A stretch of 64,000 nucleotides of DNA. Origin: Rhizorhapis sp. SPR117. GTDB lineage: Bacteria > Pseudomonadota > Alphaproteobacteria > Sphingomonadales > Sphingomonadaceae. Numbering within the stretch: the first letter of the stretch is position 1; each line of letters opens with the position of its first letter. The stretch lies in the NCBI RefSeq assembly GCF_021742065.1, contig NZ_JAKKIE010000010.1, positions 14,359-78,358 on the forward strand, given 5' to 3'. This document shows, piece after piece, positions 42,055-51,924 of this stretch. Made by a program: the position numbers and the translations under genes. The notes below the pieces were generated by a model that was not told the DNA's origin, searched no databases, and saw only the letters and a list, made by a program, of their open reading frames with translations.

Positions 42055-42447
42055 ATGTATTTTGGAAACGGATATAGCGCGTCTGCGCGCCATCGCTACG
42101 CCGCGGTAGACACCGGTAGCCGGATCGAAGGGGCGAACCCGCACCAGTTGGTGAAGGTGTTGTTCGATGAACTGCTGCTATCCATCGATGCGGCGATCCT
42201 TTCCGAAAAAGCGGGTGATCGGGCGAAATGTACGGACAGGCAGGCGCGGGCGCTATCCATTCTTCATGCGCTGGAAAGCAGCCTCGATTTCGACAGGGGC
42301 GGCCAGCTTGCCGTTGGTCTGGCGCAGATTTACCGCGAAGCACGCCGCCTGATTGTCGCTGGTCTACAGAGCCGTTCGGTCGATGACATGCATGAGGCAC
42401 GCAACATGATCAACGAAATCGCCGAGGCCTGGACCGCGATTGGTTAA
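42055..42447 (+). CDS. fliS: Flagellin export chaperone FliS
   Basis: The 130-residue helical protein shows 'ARHRYAAVDTGSRIEGANPHQLVKVLFDELLLSIDAAI' and 'HALESSLDFDRGGQLAVGLAQIYREARRLIVAGLQ', the FliS pattern. It binds the flagellin C-terminus before export. It lies 18 bases after fliD. It ends convergently with eda; the two stop codons overlap. Confidence 0.92.
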   Translation: MYFGNGYSASARHRYAAVDTGSRIEGANPHQLVKVLFDELLLSIDAAILSEKAGDRAKCTDRQARALSILHALESSLDFDRGGQLAVGLAQIYREARRLIVAGLQSRSVDDMHEARNMINEIAEAWTAIG

Positions 42448-43070
42448 GTCTTCGGACGTGCGAGTGACGCGGCCACGCGCGCCAGTTCCTCGATTTTGGC
42501 GGGATCGACCGGGCCCTTTGGTACGATCCAGCTTCCCCCCACGCATTTGACCGCCGGTTCGGCCAACCATGTAGCCGCCGTTTCCGGCCTGATTCCGCCG
42601 GTTGGGCAAAAGCGAACGGTGTGAAAGGGTGCGGCCAGCGCCTTGAGCGCGGGTAAGCCGCCTGACGTTTCGGCAGGAAAAAATTTGAAACGCTCCAACC
42701 CCATGTCCATACCGCGCATGATATCGCCTGCCGTGGCTATACCGGGAAGGAAGGCGATACCGCTCGCGATGGCGGCTTTGCCCAATGGTTCGGATAGGCC
42801 GGGGCTAACGATGAATTGTGCTCCTGCTTCAAGCGCCTGATCAAGCTGCCGGGGGTTCAGCACAGTACCCGCCCCGACAACAGCGCCCGGCACCTTTGCC
42901 ATTTCACGCATGACGTCCAGCGCAACCGGCGTGCGCATCGTGACTTCCAGAGCGGGCAGACCGCCTGCAACCAAGGCTCTTGCGACAGGTTCGGCGTCCT
43001 CGACACGATCGATTACCAGCACAGGGATCACCGGAGCCAGCGCCATGATGTCGTCGACTGTGCGAGTCAT
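42444..43070 (-). CDS. eda: KDPG aldolase (2-dehydro-3-deoxy-phosphogluconate aldolase)
   Basis: The 208-residue Eda splits KDPG into pyruvate and glyceraldehyde 3-phosphate, the last step of the Entner-Doudoroff pathway. The catalytic Glu is in 'LPALEVTMRTP', and the Schiff-base Lys is in 'LERFKFFPAETSGG'. The phosphate-binding 'VRFCPTGGIRP' is also present. It is the last gene of zwf-edd-glk-eda; the ATG overlaps the glk stop. Confidence 0.95.
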   Translation of the reverse strand: MTRTVDDIMALAPVIPVLVIDRVEDAEPVARALVAGGLPALEVTMRTPVALDVMREMAKVPGAVVGAGTVLNPRQLDQALEAGAQFIVSPGLSEPLGKAAIASGIAFLPGIATAGDIMRGMDMGLERFKFFPAETSGGLPALKALAAPFHTVRFCPTGGIRPETAATWLAEPAVKCVGGSWIVPKGPVDPAKIEELARVAASLARPKT

Positions 43071-44053
43071 GCGTTTTTCTCCCGATATGCAGCGGCGGCT
43101 CCATACAGGCCAATTTCGTTGTGAACGGCAAGGCGGATGGGGATAGATGCCATCAGGCTTTCATACCGGCCTTTCGCCGTGAAGCGCGCATGAAAGCCAC
43201 TGCCCAGCAGGTGATCGCGCATCCGCTGCGTCAATCCTCCCGCCAGCACCACGGCATGGGGTCCATGCGCCAGTGCCAGATCTCCAGCGACCGATCCATA
43301 GGACAGGCACAGCCGGTCCAGCGCGGTTTTGGCGAGCGCTATGGTGCCGTCAAGCGCCGCCGCCCACAGATCGGCATCATCCATCAATTCGACCTTTTCA
43401 CGGTTGATGACGGCCAAGCTTTCATAAATATTGTTCAGACCCGGCCCGGAAACGATGCGTTCGACAGATACCCTGCGATATTTGCGCCGTAATCCATCGA
43501 GAAGCCGCGTTTCCACGATGTCAAGTGGCGCAAAGTCGAGATGGCCGCCTTCGGTCGCCACGACATGCGGTGTGCCCTGATCAAAGACGATCATAGCGAC
43601 GCCCAGGCCGGTGCCTGGACCAAGAATCGTTACCGCGCCATTTTCGGGAAAGGGCTTGTCCTCACCAAACAGCAGTTGGAGATTATCCGCAGGCAGTTTC
43701 GATACCGCATAGGCAACCGCTTCGAAATCATTGATCAGGCGCAGATGCTGCAGGCCCAATTCACCCGCCAATGCCGCTGGCCGTATGACCCAGTTGCTGT
43801 TGGTAAGCTTAATGACATCACGGCCAATGGGAGCCGCAAAGGCGATGACGGCGGCAGCTGGCAATGCGCCGCCACTACCGCCATCGGCAGCATCATCACG
43901 GGCAAATGCCGCCCATGTTTCCGTCAGGCTGGTATAGTCGGCAACCTTGTACTTGCGCACCTTGCCCAGCATGGGCACGCCGCTGCCATTTACGGTCGCG
44001 CGTGCAAAACGGGCGTTGGTGCCGCCCACGTCCACGACAATGATCTCTTTCAT
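43067..44053 (-). CDS. glk: Glucokinase
   Basis: The 328-residue Glk phosphorylates glucose with ATP. It has the phosphate motif '[14 protein letters not shown]', the catalytic Asp in '[12 protein letters not shown]', '[17 protein letters not shown]' and the '[12 protein letters not shown]' block of the proteobacterial Glk family. It overlaps edd upstream and eda downstream by four bases each. Placement inside the Entner-Doudoroff operon feeds glucose directly to Zwf. Confidence 0.95.
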   Translation of the reverse strand: MKEIIVVDVGGTNARFARATVNGSGVPMLGKVRKYKVADYTSLTETWAAFARDDAADGGSGGALPAAAVIAFAAPIGRDVIKLTNSNWVIRPAALAGELGLQHLRLINDFEAVAYAVSKLPADNLQLLFGEDKPFPENGAVTILGPGTGLGVAMIVFDQGTPHVVATEGGHLDFAPLDIVETRLLDGLRRKYRRVSVERIVSGPGLNNIYESLAVINREKVELMDDADLWAAALDGTIALAKTALDRLCLSYGSVAGDLALAHGPHAVVLAGGLTQRMRDHLLGSGFHARFTAKGRYESLMASIPIRLAVHNEIGLYGAAAAYREKNA

Positions 44054-45879
44054 AGCTCGGCATCCATCGCCGCCAGCATGGCCGATGCGCCTTCTTCTGC
44101 CGTGTTGCCATGATGCCGGAACAGGGCGAACAGTTCGCGCCCGGTATCATAAGGCGGGGGTGGGGCTTTGACAGGTTCACGGGCATTCCATTCGGCAGCA
44201 TCCACCAAGGCGCTTATTTGCCCGGTTTCGGCGCATACGCGCACCATGTCGCCATCGCGCAGTTTTACGATGGGACCGCCGCCCAGCGCTTCGGGCGACA
44301 GATGGATGGCGGCAGGCACTTTGCCACTCGCCCCCGACATGCGCCCATCGGTCAGCAGCGCGACCTTGTGTCCCTTGTCCTGAACGACGCCGAGCGAGGG
44401 GGTCAGCTTGTGGAGTTCGGGCATGCCATTGGCGCGGGGACCCTGAAAGCGAACAACCACCACGACGTCCCGGTCAAGCTCGCCTGCCTTGAATGCTGCA
44501 ATCACCTCTTCCTGTATTGAAAAAACGCGGGCAGGGGCCTGGATGGTCCAGCGGGCCGGATCGACAGCGCTTGTTTTCATGATGCAACGGCCCAGATTGC
44601 CTTCCAGCAGCTTCATGCCGCCATCGGGCTGAAACGGGTCGGATACCGGATGCAACACCGTCGGGTCGCGCGGTTCAGCAGGAGCGTCGTTCCAGACGAG
44701 GGCTTCGTTTTCCAGCGTCGGTTCCCTGCCATAGCCGGTCAGGTCAGCGCGCGCGACGGTCATGATGTTGCGGTGGAGCAGACCGGCACCCAGCAGTTCG
44801 CTGATGACCCATGCCATGCCGCCCGCCGCATGAAACTGATTCACATCGCCCGATCCATTGGGATAGATGCGTGCCAGCATTGGCACGGTCGCGGACAGTT
44901 CCGAAAAATCGGTCCAATCGACGCTGATCCCCGCGGCGCGGGCGATGGCGGGGATATGGATCGCGTGATTTGTGGAACCGCCGGTGGCGAGCAGACCGAC
45001 AATGGCATTGACGATCGCCTTTTCATCGATGCACAGGCCCAATGGCCGGTAGTCGGCCCCGTCCCAGCCTATAGCGGCAAGCCGATGAACGGCGGCGCGG
45101 GTGATTTCGCTGCGCAGTTTCGTGCCGGGATTGATGAAGGCTGCGCCCGGCATGTGCAGGCCCATTACCTCCATCATCATCTGGTTGGAATTCGCCGTGC
45201 CATAAAAGGTGCAGGTGCCTGCGCCATGATAGGACGCGCTTTCGGCCTCCAGCAGTTCGCCCTCACCGACTTTTCCTTCGGCATAAAGCTGTCGGATGCG
45301 AATTTTTTCCTTGTTGGGAAGGCCCGACGGCATGGGACCGGCAGGGACCAATATGGCGGGCAGATGGCCAAAACGCAGTGCGCCGATCAGTAGCCCCGGA
45401 ACGATCTTGTCGCAAATGCCCAGCAGCAAGGCACCTTCGAACATCGCATGAGACAGTGCGATCGCCGTCCCCATGGCTATAGTGTCGCGGCTGAATAGTG
45501 ACAGGTCCATGCCTGCCTGTCCCTGCGTCACGCCGTCACACATGGCCGGAACGCCGCCAGCGACCTGCGCCGTCGCGCCCACTTCCCGCGCCGCGATCTT
45601 GATCGCTTCGGGATAGCGGCCATAGGGCTGATGCGCCGAAAGCATGTCGTTATAGGCGGTGACGATGCCGATGTTCATGGCGCTGCCCGCTTTGATGACG
45701 GGCTTGTCATCGCCGCTCGCCGCAAAACCGTGCGCCAGATTGCCGCACGACAGTTGGCCACGATTGGTCCCCGCGTCACGGCCTCGTTTGATGAGATCGA
45801 GATATTGCCCGCGCCTTGCCGCACTGCGTTTCACGATGCGTTCGGTTATGGCAGCGAGGGTCGGATGCAGATCAGTCAT
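44050..45879 (-). CDS. edd: Phosphogluconate dehydratase
   Basis: The 609-residue Edd converts 6-phosphogluconate to KDPG. It is an IlvD/Edd-family iron-sulfur dehydratase, with cluster-binding cysteines in '[11 protein letters not shown]', '[19 protein letters not shown]' and '[12 protein letters not shown]'. The start at 45879 has GGAG nine bases upstream and overlaps the zwf stop by eight bases. The longer frame to 45945 would run deep into zwf and is unlikely. Confidence 0.96.
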   Translation of the reverse strand: MTDLHPTLAAITERIVKRSAARRGQYLDLIKRGRDAGTNRGQLSCGNLAHGFAASGDDKPVIKAGSAMNIGIVTAYNDMLSAHQPYGRYPEAIKIAAREVGATAQVAGGVPAMCDGVTQGQAGMDLSLFSRDTIAMGTAIALSHAMFEGALLLGICDKIVPGLLIGALRFGHLPAILVPAGPMPSGLPNKEKIRIRQLYAEGKVGEGELLEAESASYHGAGTCTFYGTANSNQMMMEVMGLHMPGAAFINPGTKLRSEITRAAVHRLAAIGWDGADYRPLGLCIDEKAIVNAIVGLLATGGSTNHAIHIPAIARAAGISVDWTDFSELSATVPMLARIYPNGSGDVNQFHAAGGMAWVISELLGAGLLHRNIMTVARADLTGYGREPTLENEALVWNDAPAEPRDPTVLHPVSDPFQPDGGMKLLEGNLGRCIMKTSAVDPARWTIQAPARVFSIQEEVIAAFKAGELDRDVVVVVRFQGPRANGMPELHKLTPSLGVVQDKGHKVALLTDGRMSGASGKVPAAIHLSPEALGGGPIVKLRDGDMVRVCAETGQISALVDAAEWNAREPVKAPPPPYDTGRELFALFRHHGNTAEEGASAMLAAMDAEL

Positions 45880-47332
45880 GCCAGCTTGCTCCATCGCGTT
45901 CGATAAGAGCAATGGCTGAGGACGGCCCCCAGTTCCCCGACGCATAGGACGCGGCCTTCATATGCGAGGCGGCCCAACCCTGATGGATGCTGTCGACCCA
46001 GGTCCAGGCGGCCTCTATTTCATCGGCGCGCACGAACAATGTGGGGTCGCCTTCGAGCAGATCGAGGATCAGCCGTTCATAGGCGATCCGCCGCCGCGTC
46101 TTGGCAAAGGCGGTATCCAGACTGACGTTCAGGCCGACTTCGCGCAATTCCACGCCCTCCCGGTCAAGCCCCGGTTGCTTCGCCATGATGAGCAGGCGGA
46201 TATTTTCTTCCGGTTGCAGGCGGATGACGAGCCTGTTCGGTTCCAGCCCCTTGCCCTTGGTTGCGAAAATCGAGTGGGGCACATCCTTGAACTGGATCAT
46301 GATTTCCGACTGGCGGCTGGGCAGGCGCTTGCCGGTACGAATATAGAAAGGCACGCCTTTCCAGCGCCAATTGTCGATATGGACTTTCAACGCGACAAAG
46401 GTTTCGGTGCCCGAAGCATGGCCCAGTTCATCGGCATAGCCCGTGACGATCTGGCCATTGACCGCGCCGGGGCCATATTGCCCCTTGACGCTGTGCGTCA
46501 GCACGCTTTTTTCATCCATCAGCCGCAGCGAACGGAGAACTTTCACTTTTTCGTCACGCACGGCGGTGGAATCGATCCGCGCAGGCGGCTCCATCGCCAC
46601 CATCGCCACAAGTTGCAGCAAATGATTCTGCACCATGTCCTTCAGCGCGCCGACCCCGTCATAATAGGACACGCGCCCTTCCAGCCCGACCGTTTCGCCC
46701 ACGGTGATTTGCACATGGTCGATGGCCCCTGAATTCCACAGCGGTTCGAACAGCATATTGCCAAAGCGCAAGGCCAGCAGGTTCTGGACCGTTTCCTTGC
46801 CCAGATAATGATCGACGCGGAATATCCGTTCCTCATCGAAAATCGCCGCCATGGCTTCATTGACTTCGCGGGAGGAAGGCAGATCGTGGCCGATGGGTTT
46901 TTCCATGGCGATGCGGCTGTCAGGTCCGGTCAGCCCGGCCCGTTGCAGCGCCTGCGCAGTCGGTGCGAACAGGGACGGTGGCGTCGAAAGGTAAATGGCA
47001 AAGCCCTTGTCCTCTCGCCCCTCCACTCGCCTGGCCAGTGCCGCGAACTGATCGTCATCGCCGACATTGGCCGCGCAATAGATGATCATGCCGACGAATT
47101 TTGCCGCACGCGCGCTGTCATACAGGCCTTCCGCAAGAAATTCCTGCAGCGTCCTGTCGATGTCCTTGCGAAAAGCCGCATCGTCCAGTTCCGAACGTCC
47201 CGATGCAACGATCAGGAAATCTTCGGGCAACAGATTGTCCCCCATAAGATTATAGAGCGAAGGGAAAATCATGCGGTGCGCGAGGTCTCCGGTCGCGCCG
47301 AAGAGAATGAACGTAGCAGATGAAACGGCCAA
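45872..47332 (-). CDS. zwf: Glucose-6-phosphate 1-dehydrogenase
   Basis: The 486-residue Zwf oxidises glucose 6-phosphate to 6-phosphogluconolactone. It has the nucleotide-binding '[14 protein letters not shown]', the active-site '[22 protein letters not shown]' and the substrate block 'IRTGKRLP'. It is the first gene of the Entner-Doudoroff operon. The only near-cognate start before the conserved Rossmann motif is TTG at 47332, since an in-frame stop lies a few codons upstream. A weak AGG precedes it, so translation may be modest. The lactonase gene pgl is not in the operon. Confidence 0.95.
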   Translation of the reverse strand: MAVSSATFILFGATGDLAHRMIFPSLYNLMGDNLLPEDFLIVASGRSELDDAAFRKDIDRTLQEFLAEGLYDSARAAKFVGMIIYCAANVGDDDQFAALARRVEGREDKGFAIYLSTPPSLFAPTAQALQRAGLTGPDSRIAMEKPIGHDLPSSREVNEAMAAIFDEERIFRVDHYLGKETVQNLLALRFGNMLFEPLWNSGAIDHVQITVGETVGLEGRVSYYDGVGALKDMVQNHLLQLVAMVAMEPPARIDSTAVRDEKVKVLRSLRLMDEKSVLTHSVKGQYGPGAVNGQIVTGYADELGHASGTETFVALKVHIDNWRWKGVPFYIRTGKRLPSRQSEIMIQFKDVPHSIFATKGKGLEPNRLVIRLQPEENIRLLIMAKQPGLDREGVELREVGLNVSLDTAFAKTRRRIAYERLILDLLEGDPTLFVRADEIEAAWTWVDSIHQGWAASHMKAASYASGNWGPSSAIALIERDGASWHD

Positions 47333-47660
47333 AAGGACAACCTTTACCGATTAGAGTGTTACCATGTCTGCACGCAGTTACGCATATACCTGCTTGATGT
47401 GCAGTCGCAACAAAAACCGTCCCGTGACCAGCGGAACGGCCTCGCTTGCTAGCAGGGACAGCCTCAAGGTCCTGGCTTCCCGAATACGCCAGAGTGCGCG
47501 AGACCGATCCCATCGCGGACCTGCAACTGCCGGACCTTTCGTGCGTTCGGACAAATGCCTGCTGCTCCACGGCAACTGGCGAGGAGAATTCATGAACAGG
47601 AGGGCACTCATTGGCAAATGCAACGTTGCCCACACATCGCCATTCGTCGATAAGGGATAT
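47333..47660. other. Divergent intergenic region between zwf and the phosphatidyltransferase
   Basis: These 328 bases must hold the leftward zwf promoter and the rightward promoter of the CDP-alcohol phosphatidyltransferase. No clear -35/-10 pair or operator could be assigned. An in-frame ATG at 47592 with GAGGAG before it is an alternative start for the downstream gene. No independent gene was seen. Confidence 0.4.
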
Positions 47661-48368
47661 ATGACAGATCGATTACATATCACTCCGCGTTCACTCACCC
47701 GGATACAGGAGAACTTTCTGGCTAGCGCGGAACGGAAGCTTCTCACATGGCTGTGCAGGCGGATGCCAGCATGGGTCACGCCGGATCTGCTGACGCTTCT
47801 TGGGGTCATCGGTGCGTTTATGACGCTTGCAGGATATGTGGCCAGCAATTTGGATCCCGCGTGGCTCCTTCTCGCCATTACTGGATATGTCGTGCAGTGG
47901 TTTGGCGACTCGATGGACGGTAGTCTGGCACGGTATCGCCATGTTGAAAGACCCTCCTACGGCTATTTTATTGACCATAGCTGCGATGGAATGGTCACAT
48001 TGTTGATCCTGGCGGGGATCGGGCTGAGTCCATTTGTCACGATGGAGGTCGCCTTGATCGCGCTCGCTGGTTATTTGCTGCTCTCGATCCATGCCTATCT
48101 CACAGCCCGGGTATTGGGGGAATTCAAGCTGTCTTACCTTGCGGCGGGACCGACTGAGTTAAGGCTGGTGCTGATCACGCTGACTATCATGATGATGGTA
48201 TTGGGACATGGGCAGGGCCTGTTCGGGCGCTGGTCGGGGTTCGACATCTTTGTCGGTGGAGTAGGCATCATCCTGATCACGCTGTTCATAGGCCAGACGC
48301 TGGTGACCGGGCGGCGGCTCGCACGGTATGAGGTGGAGACCGCCGCCAGCATGAAGAAAATGGATTAG
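47661..48368 (+). CDS. CDP-alcohol phosphatidyltransferase family protein
   Basis: The 235-residue membrane enzyme has the catalytic motif D-x2-D-G-x2-A-R-x8-G-x3-D-x3-D, seen as 'GDSMDGSLARYRH...YGYFIDHSCD'. Its six hydrophobic segments follow the family layout. It would transfer a phosphatidyl group from a CDP-lipid to an alcohol; the alcohol is unknown. The start at 47661 has AAGGGA five bases upstream. An in-frame ATG at 47592 with GAGGAG would add 23 residues. Confidence 0.85.
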   Translation: MTDRLHITPRSLTRIQENFLASAERKLLTWLCRRMPAWVTPDLLTLLGVIGAFMTLAGYVASNLDPAWLLLAITGYVVQWFGDSMDGSLARYRHVERPSYGYFIDHSCDGMVTLLILAGIGLSPFVTMEVALIALAGYLLLSIHAYLTARVLGEFKLSYLAAGPTELRLVLITLTIMMMVLGHGQGLFGRWSGFDIFVGGVGIILITLFIGQTLVTGRRLARYEVETAASMKKMD

Positions 48369-48471
48369 TCATGGGCGACATACCCGGCTTCGGATGAACT
48401 CTCCGATGATCGTGGAACAGACCGGCCTTACTTCTGTTCTGGTTGAAACAGGATGGAGGAAGGATGAATCC

Positions 48472-48828
48472 ATGGAAAGCAAATCCACCAAAGACACACA
48501 GAATCCGGACACGTCCGGGACGATCAACCAGTCTCAGCAGGATCTGCCCCAGGCGCAGGACATCGCCGAGGAGGCGTTGCATCCCACGCGGCGAACCGGG
48601 GCGGAAACCGAGCATGGCGGGTCGCCCGGCGCGTCGGTAACGCCGCTGGATCAACAGGACCTGGTGGACCACATGGAGCAGATGGTGCATTCGGGTAAGA
48701 TCGATCGCAGTGCGTTCAGGGGAGAGCGCAATGATGACGACGAAGAAAGCGGCCTTGGCTCGCTTGATCCAGCAGAGAATGATCATTTAGGAGATCGCGA
48801 TCCCACCAATTCCGGAAACAGGGGTTAA
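48472..48828 (+). CDS. Small acidic, disordered hypothetical protein
   Basis: The 118-residue protein is hydrophilic and low in hydrophobic residues, with Gln, Asp and Glu runs. It has a C-terminal helix-like block 'LVDHMEQMVHSGKIDRSAFRGERNDDDEE'. Similar short acidic proteins are common in sphingomonads and rhizobia and have no assigned function. AAGG lies eight bases before the ATG at 48472. A second frame with ATG 48464 was rejected for its Arg/Pro-rich shadow composition. Confidence 0.6.
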   Translation: MESKSTKDTQNPDTSGTINQSQQDLPQAQDIAEEALHPTRRTGAETEHGGSPGASVTPLDQQDLVDHMEQMVHSGKIDRSAFRGERNDDDEESGLGSLDPAENDHLGDRDPTNSGNRG

Positions 48829-48857
48829 TGTGGTGGAGTCGAAGTTCGCAACATTGA

Positions 48858-49201
48858 AAGATCGTCACCCTGAACTTGTTTGGGAATCATACCGTTGCGA
48901 CAAATAGGCTGGGCTCGCCATCATAGCCCCCTGAAGGGACTGTTGCATAATTCGTGCATTCCCTGATTTTCGTCGTTCCCGCGAAGGCGGGAACCCATCT
49001 CCCGATGTAAAATCAAGCGGTCAGGTCAGGAGATGGATCCCCGCCTTCGCGGGGATGACGGTAAAATGGAATTATGCAACGATCCCACAGGGGAGAGGGA
49101 GATTGGCTACATGTTTCAAGGGCGCAATTGCCAACTTGTTTCAGGTACCACCGTTCCCGGAGGCGCAATGGATGCTGAACCAAGTTCAGCATGACGATCT
49201 T
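48858..49201. repeat. Nested palindromic repeats (outer arms)
   Basis: A 21-bp arm at 48858-48878, AAGATCGTCA plus CCCTGAACTTG, recurs inverted at 49181-49201 with two mismatches. Next to the right arm is a perfect GCTGAAC-CAA-GTTCAGC hairpin (49174-49190). Between the arms lies the separate element at 48942-49080. The region 48829-49271 holds no gene. Confidence 0.7.
48942..49080. repeat. 139-bp palindromic element (inner), same family as the fliP repeat
   Basis: The ends GTTGCATAATTC (48942-48953) and GAATTATGCAAC (49069-49080) are perfect inverted copies. Inside, CGTCGTTCCCGCGAAGGCGGG (from 48971) is inverted as CCCGCCTTCGCGGGGATGACG (to 49060). The inner arms match the repeat at 36977-37066. 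No coding sequence is present. Confidence 0.8.
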
Positions 49202-49271
49202 TATGGGACGAACTTCTATTCCACCATATCAGGATACGGCAAATACCCATCCACTGGGGGGCCGGTGCCTG

Positions 49272-49715
49272 TCAGCTGACCGGAACGATGCTGAGCGTGC
49301 CGTCTGCCTCGAGTATGGCGTGTTTGATCTGATCCAGCTTTTCGAGGCCGTGCTTTGATCTCGCTGCCGACATGATGTCGTTCATGCCCACCCTTGCCAG
49401 CCGAAGGGCCTGCTCATCCGGCTTTCCATCAGTGATAAGCAGCGTGGGCTTCCCATCGAGAGCCTTGTCCAGCCAAGCCCATCGCTGCTTGATCTGCGAC
49501 AGTCCGATATCAGCCATGAACAGGGTCACAACCAGGATCACGGCATTGGTGATCGAGAAATCATCGCCGAGCAGCGCCTGCTGCGTTGTTTCGGCCACGA
49601 TCAGTACCAGCACAAAATCGAATGGGGTCATTTCGGCCATGGTCCGCCGGCCGGATATTCGGACGGCGAGCAGCATGATCACATAAATGGCCAGCCCTCT
49701 TAGAACGGATTCCAT
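49272..49715 (-). CDS. DUF421 (YetF/YcaP-type) membrane protein
   Basis: The 147-residue protein has three N-terminal membrane segments and the family motifs 'AVRISGRRTMAEMTPFDFVLVLIVAETTQQALLGDD' and 'LLITDGKPDEQALRLARVGMNDIMSAARSKHGLEKLDQIKHAILEADGTLSI'. The DUF421 C-terminal domain is found in YetF and YcaP; the function is unknown. It lies 12 bases downstream of the next gene on the same strand, so the two are probably co-transcribed. Confidence 0.88.
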   Translation of the reverse strand: MESVLRGLAIYVIMLLAVRISGRRTMAEMTPFDFVLVLIVAETTQQALLGDDFSITNAVILVVTLFMADIGLSQIKQRWAWLDKALDGKPTLLITDGKPDEQALRLARVGMNDIMSAARSKHGLEKLDQIKHAILEADGTLSIVPVS

Positions 49716-49727
49716 TCGTCCCTCCTC

Positions 49728-50222
49728 CTATGGCAGAATTACAGGTGTGAGCGCCAGCGGGTCGCCATCGTTGATCCGGACCCGAATGCGGGAAGATATT
49801 GCTGGATGCAGCGGCCGGACAATGAAGGAAATGTTCTTGCTTCCACCTGGCCTGCCAACATCGAACACCAGCCGTTGTCCGCCGCCGGTCGTGTAACTCT
49901 GCTTCGGCGTTGGCTGAATTTGCTCGACCTGCAATAGCTTTAAGAATCCGGCGTCCAGATCGATGCTTGTGCTTTGTGCGGTGCCGGGTGGCAGTGTAAT
50001 GACTATCTCATCGCCCGTCTGCCATCGGAGAACGCGTGGATACTCTACCTTCCCCTGCGGACTGGTCGCGACGGTGCGCGCGAATGGACCACCCTTGCCC
50101 GTAAAGCCCGCCAGCGCAATCAGGAGGATGAGCGCGAAGCCAAACCAGCAGAATCTTTGAACTCGCCAGAATCTGAGCTGGAACGAACGGTCAGTCTCCA
50201 AGTGTAAATCAGACGGTATCAT
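49728..50222 (-). CDS. Single-pass membrane protein of unknown function
   Basis: The 164-residue protein has one transmembrane segment (about residues 22-42, 'CWFGFALILLIALAGF') and a beta-rich outer domain ending with repeated 'IRVRINDGDPLAL'. I do not recognise a family. It lies directly upstream of the DUF421 gene and probably acts with it. GGAGG precedes the ATG at 50222. The frame stays open to an ATG at 50363, which would add 47 residues. Confidence 0.65.
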   Translation of the reverse strand: MIPSDLHLETDRSFQLRFWRVQRFCWFGFALILLIALAGFTGKGGPFARTVATSPQGKVEYPRVLRWQTGDEIVITLPPGTAQSTSIDLDAGFLKLLQVEQIQPTPKQSYTTGGGQRLVFDVGRPGGSKNISFIVRPLHPAISSRIRVRINDGDPLALTPVILP

Positions 50223-50401
50223 TGGTGAGACCTCCGCTTCGGGCAGTTCCGCGTCCTTTGGAGTAATTAGCGCAAGCAGCGGCCTTCCGCCAGAACGCAG
50301 TGGGCTGCTGTTCAGTGCCACGAGTTCTACCTCCCGCCCTGGCATTTTTTGTGGTAGAATCATTCCAACCGACGCGACGTCACTTGAGCGGAGATTGCGT
50401 T

Positions 50402-51034
50402 ATGACATATTGGAAGCTTAAAGGCCGGGAGCTCGCCAACTGCAACTGTGACTATGGCTGCAACTGTCAATTCGGTGGCTTGCCCGACAAAGGCGGCTGT
50501 CAGGCTGTCTTTGGAATGGCTATAGACGAGGGATGCCACGGCGATACCGATTTGTCGGGATTGAACATTGCTGCGGTGTTTCGCTGGCCGGGCCCAATCC
50601 ATGAGGGCAAGGGAGAATGCGCTGCCTTTGTGGACGAACGCGCAAGTGACGATCAACGTAACGCGCTGCTCGCCATAATGACGGGTGGTGATACTGATCC
50701 CATGGCAACCGTATTCGCGGTGTTCGCCTCGACTATCGAAAAAATGCACGAGCCGGGATTTGTGCCGATAGAATTCGAAGTGGATGTCGAAGGCCGCAAG
50801 GGCCGTCTTCGTGTTCCTGGCCATGTCGAGATGGATGGCGAACCAATCCGAAGTCCTGTGGATGGATCTGAAGTGCGGGCACAGATCCGGTTGCCGGATG
50901 GCTTCGAATATGAAGTCGCCGAGATCGGCTCGGGCACCAGCCGGTCGACATCTCCGATGGTGCTCGAACATGGGGGCAGCTATGGTCAATTCGCCCATCT
51001 GCATCTCGACAGCCATGGTGTCGTCAGGGCCTGA
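50402..51034 (+). CDS. DUF1326 protein
   Basis: The 210-residue soluble protein begins with a Cys-rich block 'NCNCDYGCNCQFGGLP' and continues with a conserved beta-rich fold ending 'SYGQFAHLHLDSHG', the DUF1326 pattern. The clustered Cys and terminal His residues suggest metal binding, but no activity is known for the family. It is transcribed divergently from the preceding gene and lies four bases upstream of the DUF2182 gene, a recurrent pairing. Confidence 0.85.
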   Translation: MTYWKLKGRELANCNCDYGCNCQFGGLPDKGGCQAVFGMAIDEGCHGDTDLSGLNIAAVFRWPGPIHEGKGECAAFVDERASDDQRNALLAIMTGGDTDPMATVFAVFASTIEKMHEPGFVPIEFEVDVEGRKGRLRVPGHVEMDGEPIRSPVDGSEVRAQIRLPDGFEYEVAEIGSGTSRSTSPMVLEHGGSYGQFAHLHLDSHGVVRA

Positions 51035-51038
51035 TCTG

Positions 51039-51842
51039 ATGTCCCCTAAAGTCGAAGCGGTGCTGAGCCATCACCGGACACTATCCATCGCAGCGCTGGT
51101 TCTGTTGACCCTCATGGCCTGGGTTTGGCTCCTCGCCGGTGCAGGTATGGAGATGAAGCCGCTGGTCTCCCTTGCGCCCATGTCCGGCGATGATGTCCAC
51201 GCGTCCGGCATGATGATGGCCCAGCCTATGTCTTGGCCGGTGGAACACTTCGCTCTGATCTTTTCCATGTGGTGGGTAATGATGGCGGCAATGATGTTGC
51301 CATCGGCCGCACCAATGATCCTGCTCTATGCGCGGGCTGCCATGAACGCACAGAATATGGTGCAACCCGCCTCTGGAAGTTTCCTCGCAGGCTATCTCCT
51401 TTCCTGGGGTGCATTTTCCCTTGCTGCAACCATTTTGCAGCTCCTGTTGGAACAGGTTGGTCTGCTGATGCCGATGTTCATGGCATCCCAAAGCCGCTGG
51501 CTATCGGCAGCCATTCTGATCTCGGCAGGCATTTATCAACTAAGCCCGCTTAAAAATGTGTGTCTGCGCCATTGCCGGAATCCCGCCCAGTTCCTTAGCA
51601 GCCATTTTCGTCCAGGGCCGAATGGCGCACTTCGCATGGGGCTTCTGCATGGCATCTATTGCGTCGGTTGCTGCTGGCTTCTTATGGTACTTCTATTCGT
51701 CGGCGGGGTCATGAATCTGGCCTGGATCGCGTTGCTGACGCTCATGGTGGCAGCGGAGAAGCTGCTTCCTTTCGGTCGTTACGTGTCGATTGCCGCAGGA
51801 GTGGCCTGCATCTCCTGGGGAATGGTTATGCTGTTTGGCTAG
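51039..51842 (+). CDS. DUF2182 integral membrane protein
   Basis: The 267-residue protein has about seven hydrophobic segments and the family motifs 'FSMWWVMMAAMMLPSAAPMILLYA' and 'GLLHGIYCVGCCWLLMVLLFVGGVMNLAW'. Met and Cys residues lie within the helices, which is suggestive of metal handling. DUF2182 proteins are annotated as predicted metal-binding membrane proteins, without demonstrated function. It follows the DUF1326 gene after four bases, so they form a unit. Confidence 0.85.
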   Translation: MSPKVEAVLSHHRTLSIAALVLLTLMAWVWLLAGAGMEMKPLVSLAPMSGDDVHASGMMMAQPMSWPVEHFALIFSMWWVMMAAMMLPSAAPMILLYARAAMNAQNMVQPASGSFLAGYLLSWGAFSLAATILQLLLEQVGLLMPMFMASQSRWLSAAILISAGIYQLSPLKNVCLRHCRNPAQFLSSHFRPGPNGALRMGLLHGIYCVGCCWLLMVLLFVGGVMNLAWIALLTLMVAAEKLLPFGRYVSIAAGVACISWGMVMLFG

Positions 51843-51924
51843 GCCGACTTCCCAGATTGCCGCGCATGCCGGCCGCTCCTATTGGGAGAAGCCACCCTCA
51901 CATTTCATTCCAGATGAGAGAAGC

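Noticed and set aside
40645..42144. A 499-codon minus-strand ORF opposite fliD
   Set aside because: Antisense shadow of fliD caused by high GC at third positions; no family resemblance.
47364..47660. Upstream extension of the CDP-alcohol phosphatidyltransferase frame
   Set aside because: The extra 99 codons are Arg/Ser-rich without family match, and better ribosome sites lie further downstream.
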